A DNA stretch of 64,000 nt from Agromyces agglutinans (lineage in GTDB: Bacteria; Actinomycetota; Actinomycetes; Actinomycetales; Microbacteriaceae), in NCBI RefSeq assembly GCF_009647605.1, contig NZ_WJIF01000010.1, forward strand, positions 1 to 64,000, written 5' to 3'. Both the position numbers and the translations under genes were made by a program. Of the stretch, positions 25,769 to 33,249 are shown piece after piece. Below the pieces are notes generated by a model. That model was not told the DNA's origin and did not search any database. It was given only the letters and a program-made list of their open reading frames with translations. The stretch's first letter is position 1; each line of letters starts with the position of its first letter.

Positions 25769-27924
25769 GCGTCGGATCCCTCGGCGGCCTGGATCGCGGT
25801 GATCGCGACGGTGTTCACGATGTCCTGCACGAGGGCGCCGCGCGAGAGGTCGTTCACAGGCTTGCGCAGCCCCTGCAGCACCGGTCCGATCGCCACCGCG
25901 CCGGCCGAGCGCTGCACCGCCTTGTAGGTGTTGTTGCCCGTGTTGAGGTCGGGGAAGATGAAGACCGTCGCCCGGCCCGCGACATCCGAATCGGGCAGTT
26001 TCGTACGCGCGACGGCGGCGTCGGCCGCCGCATCGTACTGGATCGGGCCCTCGACCGCGAGCTCGGGCGCGCGCTCGCGCGCGAGCGCGGTGGCCCGGCG
26101 CACCTTGTCGACGTCGGCGCCCGAGCCCGACTCCCCCGTCGAGTACGACAGCATCGCCACGCGCGGCTCGATGCCGAACTGCGCGGCCGTGCGCGCCGAC
26201 GAGATCGCGATGTCGGCGAGCTGCTCGGCCGTCGGGTCTGGCACGATCGCGCAGTCGCCGTAGACGAGCACGCGGTCGGCGAGCGCCATCAGGAACACGC
26301 TCGAGACGACCTCGACGCCCGGCTGCGTCTTCACGATCTCGAACGACGGGCGGATCGTGTGCGCCGTGGTGTGCGCCGCGCCCGAGACCATGCCGTCGGC
26401 GAGGCCCAGCTCGACCATCATCGTGCCGAAGTACGAGACGTCCTGAACCGTGTCGCGCGCCTGCTCGAGCGTGACGCCCTTATGGGCGCGGCGACGCCGG
26501 TACTCGTCGGCGAATCGGTACACGAGCACCGAGTCGTGGTTCGAGACGACCTGCGCCCGCGAGATGTCGAGGCCCAGCCCGATCGCACGGGCGCGGATCT
26601 CGATCTCCTCGCCGAGGATGGTGAGCTCGGCGACGTCGCGGGCGAGCAGCGTCGCGGCGGCCCGCAGGATGCGGTCATCGTAGCCCTCCGGCAGCACGAT
26701 GTGCTTGCGCGCGCGCCGCGCGCGTTCGAGCAGGCCGTACTCGAACATGAGCGGAGTCACGACGTCGGTGCGGGCGAGGTCGAGCCGGTCGAGCAGCGCC
26801 TGGCCGTCGACGTGCGTCTCGAACAGGGCGAGCGCGGTGTCGCGCTTGCGCTGCGACTCGGCGGCGAGGCGTCCGCGCGTCTGCGTGACGGCGACCGCGG
26901 TGTCGTAGCTCGAGAGCTCGGTGCGCAGGATCGGCAGGCCGGCCTTCAACCCCTCGATGAGGCGTTCGACGGCCTCGGGCGTCGGGAACCCACCGTTCAG
27001 GATGATGCCCGAGATCGACGGGAACGTCGCCGACGCGTGCGCGGTGAGCACGCCCAGCAGCACCTCGCTGCGATCGCCCGGCACGATGACGACCGCGCCC
27101 TCGATGAGGCGGGTCAGCACGTGCTCCATCGACATCGCCGCGATCACGACGCCGAGCGCCTCGCGGTCGAGCAGGTCGGGATCGCCCGCGTACAGCTCGC
27201 CGTCGACGGCGTGCATGATCGCTCGCATCGAGGGCGCCACGAGGAACGGGTCCTCGGGGATCGCCGAGATGAGCAGGCCTCCCGTCGTCGAGGCATCCGT
27301 CGCCCGCGCCTCGTCGGACGCCGCGCGCTCGACGGCGGCCGCGATCTCGACGAGCCGGCCGGGGTCGGCGCGGTTCGCGACGATGCCGAGCAGGGTCGCG
27401 TGCTCGCGCGCGAGTTCGTCGATCGCGAGCTCGGCGAGCTGCGCGAGGTCTTCGGGCGTGCGGGCGTCGCTCTCGCCGAGGCGCTCGGAGCGCACGCGCC
27501 CCTGGCCGACGCGGCCGCCGAGCACGAGCAGCACCGGGGCGCCGAGGTTCGCCGCGATGCGCGCGTTGAACGCGAGCTCGGTCGGGCTGCCGACGTCGGT
27601 GTAGTCGGATCCGAGCACCACCACCGCATCGCACTGCGCCTCGACCGCCTTGAACCGCCGGACGATCGTCGCCAGCGCCCCCTCGGGGTCGGCGTGCACG
27701 GCCTCGTACCCGACGCCGATCGCGTCGTCGTACGACAGGTCGACGACGCCCTCGTGCGCGAGCAACAACTCCAGCACGTAGTCGCGTTCGTCGGTCGATC
27801 GCGCCACGGGCCGGAACACGCCAACGCGCGTCGCCCGGCGGGTGAGGGTGTCGAGCGCGCCCAACGCGACGGTGGACTTGCCGGTGTTGCCCTCGGCGGA
27901 ACAGATGTAGATGCTGTGCGCCAC
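25765..27924 (-). CDS. pta: phosphate acetyltransferase (long, three-domain form)
   Basis: A 719-aa enzyme exchanging acetyl-CoA and acetyl phosphate. An N-terminal P-loop domain (ICSAEGNTGKSTVALGAL) of the BioD/CobB type, a central DRTGG domain, and a C-terminal catalytic domain (from about residue 400; LPEGYDDRILRAA, SGAAHTTAHTIRPSFEIVK) match the long Pta. I place the start at GTG 27924, giving VAHSIYICSAEG; the longer ATG reading adds 19 unconserved residues. First gene of pta-ackA. Confidence 0.95.
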   Translation of the reverse strand: MAHSIYICSAEGNTGKSTVALGALDTLTRRATRVGVFRPVARSTDERDYVLELLLAHEGVVDLSYDDAIGVGYEAVHADPEGALATIVRRFKAVEAQCDAVVVLGSDYTDVGSPTELAFNARIAANLGAPVLLVLGGRVGQGRVRSERLGESDARTPEDLAQLAELAIDELAREHATLLGIVANRADPGRLVEIAAAVERAASDEARATDASTTGGLLISAIPEDPFLVAPSMRAIMHAVDGELYAGDPDLLDREALGVVIAAMSMEHVLTRLIEGAVVIVPGDRSEVLLGVLTAHASATFPSISGIILNGGFPTPEAVERLIEGLKAGLPILRTELSSYDTAVAVTQTRGRLAAESQRKRDTALALFETHVDGQALLDRLDLARTDVVTPLMFEYGLLERARRARKHIVLPEGYDDRILRAAATLLARDVAELTILGEEIEIRARAIGLGLDISRAQVVSNHDSVLVYRFADEYRRRRAHKGVTLEQARDTVQDVSYFGTMMVELGLADGMVSGAAHTTAHTIRPSFEIVKTQPGVEVVSSVFLMALADRVLVYGDCAIVPDPTAEQLADIAISSARTAAQFGIEPRVAMLSYSTGESGSGADVDKVRRATALARERAPELAVEGPIQYDAAADAAVARTKLPDSDVAGRATVFIFPDLNTGNNTYKAVQRSAGAVAIGPVLQGLRKPVNDLSRGALVQDIVNTVAITAIQAAEGSDA

Positions 27925-28068
27925 GGGTTCCACCCTAGGCGGATGCCTCGCCCCGCGTCTCGCGACGGGCTGGGAGTTCACCGCACGGCGTTCGGTCTAT
28001 GCTGTCCGGGCACCGCGCACCCCTCGCGGTCGCCCAACCCACCCCCTTCCAGACACTGGAGTCTGCGC

Positions 28069-29499
28069 ATGAACCCCATCGCCGTGATCGGCGCGGGCCC
28101 CTCGGGCCTCGCCGGCGCACGGGCACTCGACCGGGCCGGCCTGCCCTTCGAGGTCTACGAGGCGGCCGACGACGTCGGCGGCCTCTGGAACATCGACAAT
28201 CCCCGGTCGACCGTCTACGAGTCCGCCCACCTCATCTCGTCGCGCACCACGACCGAGTTCGCCGAGTTCCCGATGGACTCGGCGACCGACTACCCCGGGC
28301 ATCGCGAGCTGCTGGCCTACTTCCGCGCCTACGCCGCGCACTTCGGGCTCACCGACCGCATCCGGTTCGGCACCCGCGTCACCGCCGTCGAACCGGTCGG
28401 CGACGACGCGAGCGGGCGCAGCGGATGGCTCGTCACCAGCGAGCCCGCGGGCGGCGGGGCATCCGTCACGCGCGCGCACTCGGCCGTCGTCCTCGCGAAC
28501 GGCACGCTCGCCGAGCCCAACGTGCCGGCCTTCGCCGGCTCGTTCGCCGGTGAGGTCCTGCACACGAGCGCCTACAAGCGCGCCTCCGTCTTCGACGGCA
28601 AGCGCGTGCTCATCATCGGCGCGGGCAACTCCGGGTGCGACATCGCGGTCGACGCGGTGCACCACGCGGCATCCGTGGACCTCTCGGTGCGCCGCGGGTA
28701 CTACTTCGTGCCGCGCTACCTGTTCGGCCGCCCCTCCGACACGCTCAACCAGGGCCGCCCGCTGCCGGCGCGCCTCAAGCAGGCGATCGACACGCGCGTG
28801 CTGCGGGCCTTCACGGGCGATCCGACGGCGTTCGGGTTCCCGAAGCCCGACTACCGCATCTACGAGTCGCATCCCATCGTCAACACGCTCGTGCTGCACC
28901 ACCTCGGCCAGGGCGACCTGCGGGTCATGCCCGACGTCGAGCGCTTCGACGGGCACACCGTGCACTTCAGGGGCGAGCACGACGGCGACGGCCCCAGCGC
29001 CGACTACGACCTCGTCGTGCTCGCCACCGGGTACCGGCTCGACTACCCGTTCGTCGACCGCGCGCACCTGAACTGGACGCAGGCCTCGCCGAGCCTCTAC
29101 CTCAACATCTTCCCGCCGTCGTTCAACGGGCTCTTCGTGCTCGGTATGATCGAGGCCTCGGGCATCGGCTGGCAGGGTCGCGCCGAGCAGGCCGACCTCG
29201 TCGCGGCCTACCTCGCCGCTGAGCAGGACGCGCCCGAGGCATCCGCCGCGTTCCGCCGCACCGCCGCCGGACCGTGGCCAGACCTCACGGGCGGGTACGA
29301 CTACCTCGGACTCGACCGCATGTCGTACTACGTGAACAAGGACGCGTACCGCAGGCAACTGCGCCGGCGCATCCGTTCGCTGCCCCGCCCCGCCGGCGCC
29401 GCAGCGGGCGGCGGCGCTGCCGTCGGCGGCGCGGCCGACGCGGCCGAGGCGGCCGACGCGGCCGACGCGACCGTCGCCGGCGAAGGGGCGCGCGCATGA
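28069..29499 (+). CDS. flavin-containing monooxygenase (FMO-like)
   Basis: A 476-aa FAD/NADPH enzyme. It has the FAD motif GAGPSGLAGARAL (near 8-20), DVGGLWN, the FMO fingerprint FAGEVLHTSAY, the NADPH motif IGAGNSGCDIA and the ATGYRLDYPF motif. Such enzymes oxygenate soft nucleophiles or ketones; the substrate is unknown. The last 35 residues are an Ala/Asp/Gly-rich tail outside the family fold. Its stop overlaps the transporter start (ATGA). ATG start with TGGAG eight bases upstream. Confidence 0.9.
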   Translation: MNPIAVIGAGPSGLAGARALDRAGLPFEVYEAADDVGGLWNIDNPRSTVYESAHLISSRTTTEFAEFPMDSATDYPGHRELLAYFRAYAAHFGLTDRIRFGTRVTAVEPVGDDASGRSGWLVTSEPAGGGASVTRAHSAVVLANGTLAEPNVPAFAGSFAGEVLHTSAYKRASVFDGKRVLIIGAGNSGCDIAVDAVHHAASVDLSVRRGYYFVPRYLFGRPSDTLNQGRPLPARLKQAIDTRVLRAFTGDPTAFGFPKPDYRIYESHPIVNTLVLHHLGQGDLRVMPDVERFDGHTVHFRGEHDGDGPSADYDLVVLATGYRLDYPFVDRAHLNWTQASPSLYLNIFPPSFNGLFVLGMIEASGIGWQGRAEQADLVAAYLAAEQDAPEASAAFRRTAAGPWPDLTGGYDYLGLDRMSYYVNKDAYRRQLRRRIRSLPRPAGAAAGGGAAVGGAADAAEAADAADATVAGEGARA

Positions 29500-30503
29500 A
29501 CCCCGACGACCTCGTCGTGAGCTTCGCTCCCGGTTCGATGATGATCCTCAACGTCGTGCTCGGCCTCATCATGTTCGGCATCGCGCTCGACACGTCGGTC
29601 GACGACTTCAAGGCCGTCGCGAAGGCGCCCCGCGCGATGGCGATCGCGCTCATCGCGCAGATCGTGCTGCTGCCCGCCGTGACGTTCGGGCTGACGCTCG
29701 TGCTCCAGGTGCAGGGGTCGATCGCGCTCGGCATGATCCTCGTGGCCTGCTGTCCGCCCGGCAACATCTCGCAGGTGCTCACCTACCGCGCACGCGGCAA
29801 CGTCGCGCTCTCGGTGTCGATGACCGCCGTCGCGAACGTGCTGTACATCTTCGTGCTGCCCCTGAGCCTCGCCTTCTGGGGCGGCCTGCACCCGACCGGA
29901 CGCGAGTTCCTCGAGGAGGTCAGCCTCAACGGGTGGCAGATGATGGCCGAGATCCTGCTGATCATCGGCCTGCCGTTCGCCCTCGGATTCCTGCTGCGGG
30001 CGCGGTTCCCACGGTTCGCGGCGAGGGTGCAGCCCTTCGCGCGCTGGATCAGCCTCATCGCGCTCGTCGGCTTCATCGTCGCCGCGCTCGTCGGCAACTG
30101 GGCGGTGTTCGTCGCCGTGCTCGGCATCGTGCTGTCGGTCGTCTTCCTCCACGACGCGATCGCCCTCGGCCTCGGCTACGCGAGCGCCCGGCTCGGCGGC
30201 CTCGCCCCGCGCGACCGCAAGGCCATCACGTTCGAGGTCGGCATCCGCAACGCGGGCCTCGGGCTCGGCCTCGTGTTCACCTTCTTCGGCGGGCTCGGCG
30301 GCATGGCCGTCGTCGCCGGCTGGTGGGGCGTCTGGGACATCATCGCCGGCCTCATCGTCGCGTCGCTCTGGGCGTGGCGCACGAAGCGGGCGGAGGGCGC
30401 CGGTGCGAGCGCGGGCGGCGGCGGCCCGGCGGGCGCGGGCGCGTCCGGCCCCGCCGCGGCCTCCGACGGGGCCGGAGCCGGAGCCCCCGGGGCGGCGTCG
30501 TGA
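29496..30503 (+). CDS. BASS (bile acid:Na+ symporter) family transporter
   Basis: A 335-aa membrane protein with nine to ten helices. It has the family features MILVACCPPGNISQVLTY and the crossover region FEVGIRNAGLGLGLVFTFF. Members import organic acids, sterol acids or keto-acids with sodium. The C-terminal 35 residues are an Ala/Gly-rich cytoplasmic tail. It overlaps both neighbours (ATGA at the start, GTGA at the end), so transporter, monooxygenase and SDR enzyme form one coupled unit. Confidence 0.9.
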   Translation: MNPDDLVVSFAPGSMMILNVVLGLIMFGIALDTSVDDFKAVAKAPRAMAIALIAQIVLLPAVTFGLTLVLQVQGSIALGMILVACCPPGNISQVLTYRARGNVALSVSMTAVANVLYIFVLPLSLAFWGGLHPTGREFLEEVSLNGWQMMAEILLIIGLPFALGFLLRARFPRFAARVQPFARWISLIALVGFIVAALVGNWAVFVAVLGIVLSVVFLHDAIALGLGYASARLGGLAPRDRKAITFEVGIRNAGLGLGLVFTFFGGLGGMAVVAGWWGVWDIIAGLIVASLWAWRTKRAEGAGASAGGGGPAGAGASGPAAASDGAGAGAPGAAS

Positions 30504-31453
30504 GGCGGGTGCTCGTCACCGGCGGCTCGGGATTCCTCGGCTCGTCCGCCGTGCGCGCGCTCGCGGGGCATCCGTCGATCGAAGCGGTCGTCTCGGGCGA
30601 CGTGCGCGAACCGGCCGCGCCGCTGCCCGACGGCGCGACGCACGAATCGCTCGACGTGACGGATGCCACCGGCATCGCCGACGTGCTCGCCCGCCACCGC
30701 ATCGACACGATCGTGCACCTCGCGGCCATCGTGAACCCGGGCACCGTCGGCGAGGAGGTCGAACGCCGCGTCGACGTCGACGGCACGAGGAACGTGCTCG
30801 AGGCCGCGGTCGCCGCCGGCGTGACGCGCCTCGTCGTCTCCTCATCGGGTGCCGCGTACGGGTACCACGCCGACAACCCGGTGTGGCTGACCGAGGACGA
30901 CGCCATCCGCGGCAACGAGGAGTTCAGCTACTCGCGCCACAAGCGGCTCGTCGAGGAACTCCTCGCGTCGTACCGGCAGTCGCACCCCGCGCTCGAGCAG
31001 GTCGTGCTGCGGATCGGCACGATCCTCGGGCCGTCGGTGCGCAACCAGATCACCGCGCTCTGGGATGCCCCGCGGCTGCTGCTCGTGCGCGGCAGCGAGA
31101 GCCCCTTCGTATTCGTGTGGGTCGACGACGTCGTCGGCGCGATCGTCGCCGGCGCGACCGGCACCGCGACCGGGGCGTTCAACGTCGCGGGTGACGGGCG
31201 GGTCACGGTGCCCGAGATCGCCGAGCGGCTCGGCAAGCGCACGGTGGCGGTGCCGGCGGGAGTGCTTGCCGCGGCGCTGCGCGTCGGGCGGGCGCTGCGG
31301 CTGACCGTGCACGGGCCGGAGCGGGTCGGGTTCCTGCGGTACCGCCCGGTGCTCGACAACACCCGGCTCAAGCGCGACCTCGGCTACACGCCGGCCAAGA
31401 CGAGCCGTGAGGCGTTCGAGGCGTTCGTCGCGGCGCGGTACCCGGGCGTCTGA
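30500..31453 (+). CDS. NAD-dependent epimerase/dehydratase (extended SDR)
   Basis: A 317-aa extended short-chain dehydrogenase. It has the Rossmann motif VTGGSGFLGSSAVRAL at the N-terminus, the SSSGAAYG active-site serine region, the catalytic YSRHK and a family C-terminus. Start is a GTG overlapping the transporter stop (GTGA). Substrate may be a sugar nucleotide or a hydroxylated lipid/steroid-like compound; linkage to a BASS transporter and an FMO favours a small-molecule rather than cell-wall role, by inference only. Confidence 0.85.
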   Translation: MRRVLVTGGSGFLGSSAVRALAGHPSIEAVVSGDVREPAAPLPDGATHESLDVTDATGIADVLARHRIDTIVHLAAIVNPGTVGEEVERRVDVDGTRNVLEAAVAAGVTRLVVSSSGAAYGYHADNPVWLTEDDAIRGNEEFSYSRHKRLVEELLASYRQSHPALEQVVLRIGTILGPSVRNQITALWDAPRLLLVRGSESPFVFVWVDDVVGAIVAGATGTATGAFNVAGDGRVTVPEIAERLGKRTVAVPAGVLAAALRVGRALRLTVHGPERVGFLRYRPVLDNTRLKRDLGYTPAKTSREAFEAFVAARYPGV

Positions 31454-31509
31454 GCGTCGGGCCTGCCTCCCGCGGTTCGTCCGGGGCATTCGGCTCGGGT
31501 AGACTGTGC

Positions 31510-31600
31510 GAGGCTCCTCACGTGGCGCCATCCAGGCCAACTCCCCCAGGGCGGAAACGCAGCAAGGGTAACCGGGCTCTGGCGGGTGCGTGAGGGGTCC
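31510..31600 (+). ncRNA. ffs: signal recognition particle RNA, small bacterial type
   Basis: The conserved SRP domain is visible: the AGGCC...GGGCGGAAACGCAGCAAGGGTAACC core with the GGAA apical tetraloop, closed by GGCTCCTCACG pairing with CGTGAGGGGTCC at the ends. The promoter before it has TAGACT (31500-31505) as -10 with a weak -35 (TTCGTC). It ends four bases before tRNA-Ser. The exact 5' end is uncertain by a few bases. Confidence 0.9.
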
Positions 31601-31603
31601 CCG

Positions 31604-31688
31604 GGAGGATTCGCCTAGTGGCCTATGGCGCACGCTTGGAAAGCGTGTTGGGTGCAAGCCCTCGGGGGTTCGAATCCCCCATCCTCCG
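31604..31688 (+). tRNA. tRNA-Ser(GGA)
   Basis: An 85-base class II tRNA. The acceptor GGAGGAT pairs with ATCCTCC, the anticodon arm CGCTTGGAAAGCG has anticodon GGA (reads UCC and UCU), a variable arm is present, and the T arm is GGGGGTTCGAATCCCCC. Discriminator G; no encoded CCA (GCT follows). Confidence 0.95.
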
Positions 31689-31690
31689 CT

Positions 31691-31733
31691 GATGACGAAA
31701 GCGCTCGCCCGAAGGGTGGGCGCTTTCGTCATC
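31691..31733 (+). terminator. terminator of ffs/tRNA-Ser
   Basis: A 20-bp stem (31691-31710 with 31714-31733) containing two G-T pairs and a GAA loop, starting two bases after the tRNA. Very stable; the transcript end of the SRP RNA/tRNA unit. Confidence 0.85.
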
Positions 31734-31751
31734 AATGGGCGCTGTGGATTC

Positions 31752-31800
31752 GGGAGGAGGGGACGCGAAGCGGACCCGACGGTTCCCCCATCCTCCGCCA
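31752..31800 (+). repeat. duplicated tRNA-Ser 3' end (tRNA-like remnant, with CCA)
   Basis: TCCCCCATCCTCCGC (31784-31798) repeats exactly the last 15 bases of the tRNA locus (31675-31689), 109 bases downstream, and here is followed by CA so that the acceptor end reads G-CCA. Upstream GGAGGA (31753-31758) can pair with TCCTCC, but D and anticodon arms are missing, so this is not a working tRNA. Confidence 0.6.
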
Positions 31801-31843
31801 TGTGGAAGAGCGCCGCGCCCGAAGGGTGTGGCGCTCTTTCACA
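31801..31843 (+). terminator. second terminator, same architecture
   Basis: A 20-bp stem (31801-31820 with 31824-31843), three G-T pairs, GAA loop and the same CCCGAAGGG apex as the first terminator 110 bases upstream. It directly follows the tRNA-like remnant. Confidence 0.75.
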
Positions 31844-31973
31844 TCATGTGGGGCCGTGCGCACGGCGATGGATGCCTCGCCCAGCGGCAGAGCGTAGCGC
31901 ACGCGCGCCGGAATCCCATGTCCTCATTAATGCCGAATGGCGCCGTTCCGCGGAGTTCCGCATGATGTGAGAG

Positions 31974-32585
31974 ATGTCAGCGATGCCGGCGAAAATCAGG
32001 AGTGGGGACGCAGGGGGCTCCTTCGCAGCATCGACGGCAGAAGGGGGCGACGGCCTCAGGGTGCTTTCCCTGAGGCCTCGTCGCTCGCTGGCCATCGGCA
32101 TCGGCCTCCAGATCGCGATCGTCGCATTGCCGCTGATCGGCATCGTCGCGTGGACGGAGCAGCAGTCGCATCCGGGCGTCCGCTCGGCGCTCGTGTGGGC
32201 GGTGCTCATCATCGCCGCGTCCGCGCTGTACGCGGTCTTCCGCTACCGCCGCACGGGCATCACCGTGAGCCGGTACGGCGTCGTGGAGCGCGGGTTCTTC
32301 GGCCGCACGGCCAGCGTCTCGGTGCGCGACATCGCCGCGGTCGTCCGGCTCGATCTCTACCGGGGGGCGAGCGACGAGACGACGCCGCAGCTGTTCATCG
32401 TGGACCGCGACGGCCGCTGCCTCGTGCGCATGCGCGGTGCCTTCTGGGATGAGGCGGCCATGGACGCCGTGGCCGATTTCCTCGACATGGAGCAGACCGT
32501 GCGCCGCGATCCGGTGTCGGCGGCCGAGCTCCACGCGAGCGATCCGAAGCTCCTGTACTGGTGGGAGCGTCCGTTCGTCGGCTGA
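31974..32585 (+). CDS. membrane protein with PH-like cytoplasmic domain, function unknown
   Basis: A 203-aa protein. After a short polar N-terminus come two hydrophobic helices (about residues 38-60 and 70-88), then a bacterial-PH-like domain (YRRTGITVSRYGVVERGFFGRTASVSVRDIAAV...LFIVDRDGRCLVRMRG). The ATG at 31974 has a poor ribosome site; a second ATG nine bases on is possible. It lies downstream of the tRNA locus with no partner gene. Confidence 0.75.
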   Translation: MSAMPAKIRSGDAGGSFAASTAEGGDGLRVLSLRPRRSLAIGIGLQIAIVALPLIGIVAWTEQQSHPGVRSALVWAVLIIAASALYAVFRYRRTGITVSRYGVVERGFFGRTASVSVRDIAAVVRLDLYRGASDETTPQLFIVDRDGRCLVRMRGAFWDEAAMDAVADFLDMEQTVRRDPVSAAELHASDPKLLYWWERPFVG

Positions 32586-32622
32586 CGGGGCACGCCGAAC
32601 CTCGCCCGTGACCGCGCGCGGC

Positions 32623-33249
32623 TCAGTCCGTCGTCCCGATGCCGAGCAGCGGGGCATCCGGCCGGCTCGACGGCAGTTCGTGGAAGCCGAGCCGATCGTA
32701 GAACGCGCGCGCAGCGGTGTTCGCCGGGTCCATGCCGAGGTGCACGGCGGGCACGCCGCGTTCGGCGAGTGCCGCGCGCAGCGTGTCGATGAGCCGGCGC
32801 CCGAACCCCTGCCCCTGCAGCTCGGGCAGCAGGTCGATGTGCAGGTGCGCGGGGTACGCCGCAAGTTCGGCGATGCGCATGCGCGCGGGATCGCGTCCGG
32901 CGCGCAGCAGGTCGGCCTCGGTGAACCTCGGCTTCGCCGCGGTCGGTGGGCCGGCGACCGGATGCCTCGCCGCGAAGCCGGGGCCCCACTCGCGCTTCCA
33001 CCAGTCGATGAAGTCGGCGGTGTCGGCCACGCCGATCACGTAGCCGGCCGCTCGCCCGGTGCCGTCGTCGACGATGAACGCGAGGTCGGGCGCGTAGTCG
33101 ACGTACGGCAGGGCGAAGACCTCGGGCATGAGCGAGTCGTCGGAGTAGACGCCCGTCGCGTCGCCGCCGCCCGCGGCCGTGAGCAGGCAGATGTGCGCGA
33201 TCCGGTCGCGGTCGGCGGGGCGGTACGGCCGGATGAACGCCGCGCTCAT
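32623..33249 (-). CDS. GNAT-family N-acetyltransferase
   Basis: A 208-aa acetyl-CoA-dependent acetyltransferase of the GNAT fold. It begins FIRPYRPADRDRIAHICL; the acetyl-CoA pyrophosphate loop is LPELQGQGFGRRLIDTL, followed by GMDPANTAARAFYDRLGF. Acceptor unknown (small molecule or protein). Its start overlaps the stop of the HerA-like ATPase gene (ATGA), so they are co-translated. Confidence 0.9.
   Translation of the reverse strand: MSAAFIRPYRPADRDRIAHICLLTAAGGGDATGVYSDDSLMPEVFALPYVDYAPDLAFIVDDGTGRAAGYVIGVADTADFIDWWKREWGPGFAARHPVAGPPTAAKPRFTEADLLRAGRDPARMRIAELAAYPAHLHIDLLPELQGQGFGRRLIDTLRAALAERGVPAVHLGMDPANTAARAFYDRLGFHELPSSRPDAPLLGIGTTD

Noticed and set aside
31867-31925. A tRNA-like stretch (CCCAGCGGCAGAGC resembling a D arm)
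   Set aside because: No matching acceptor or T arm could be folded; probably chance or too degraded to call.
31604-32585. Integrated phage or island at tRNA-Ser
   Set aside because: No integrase, phage or transfer gene follows; only the short 3'-end duplication remains, so I report a scar rather than an element.
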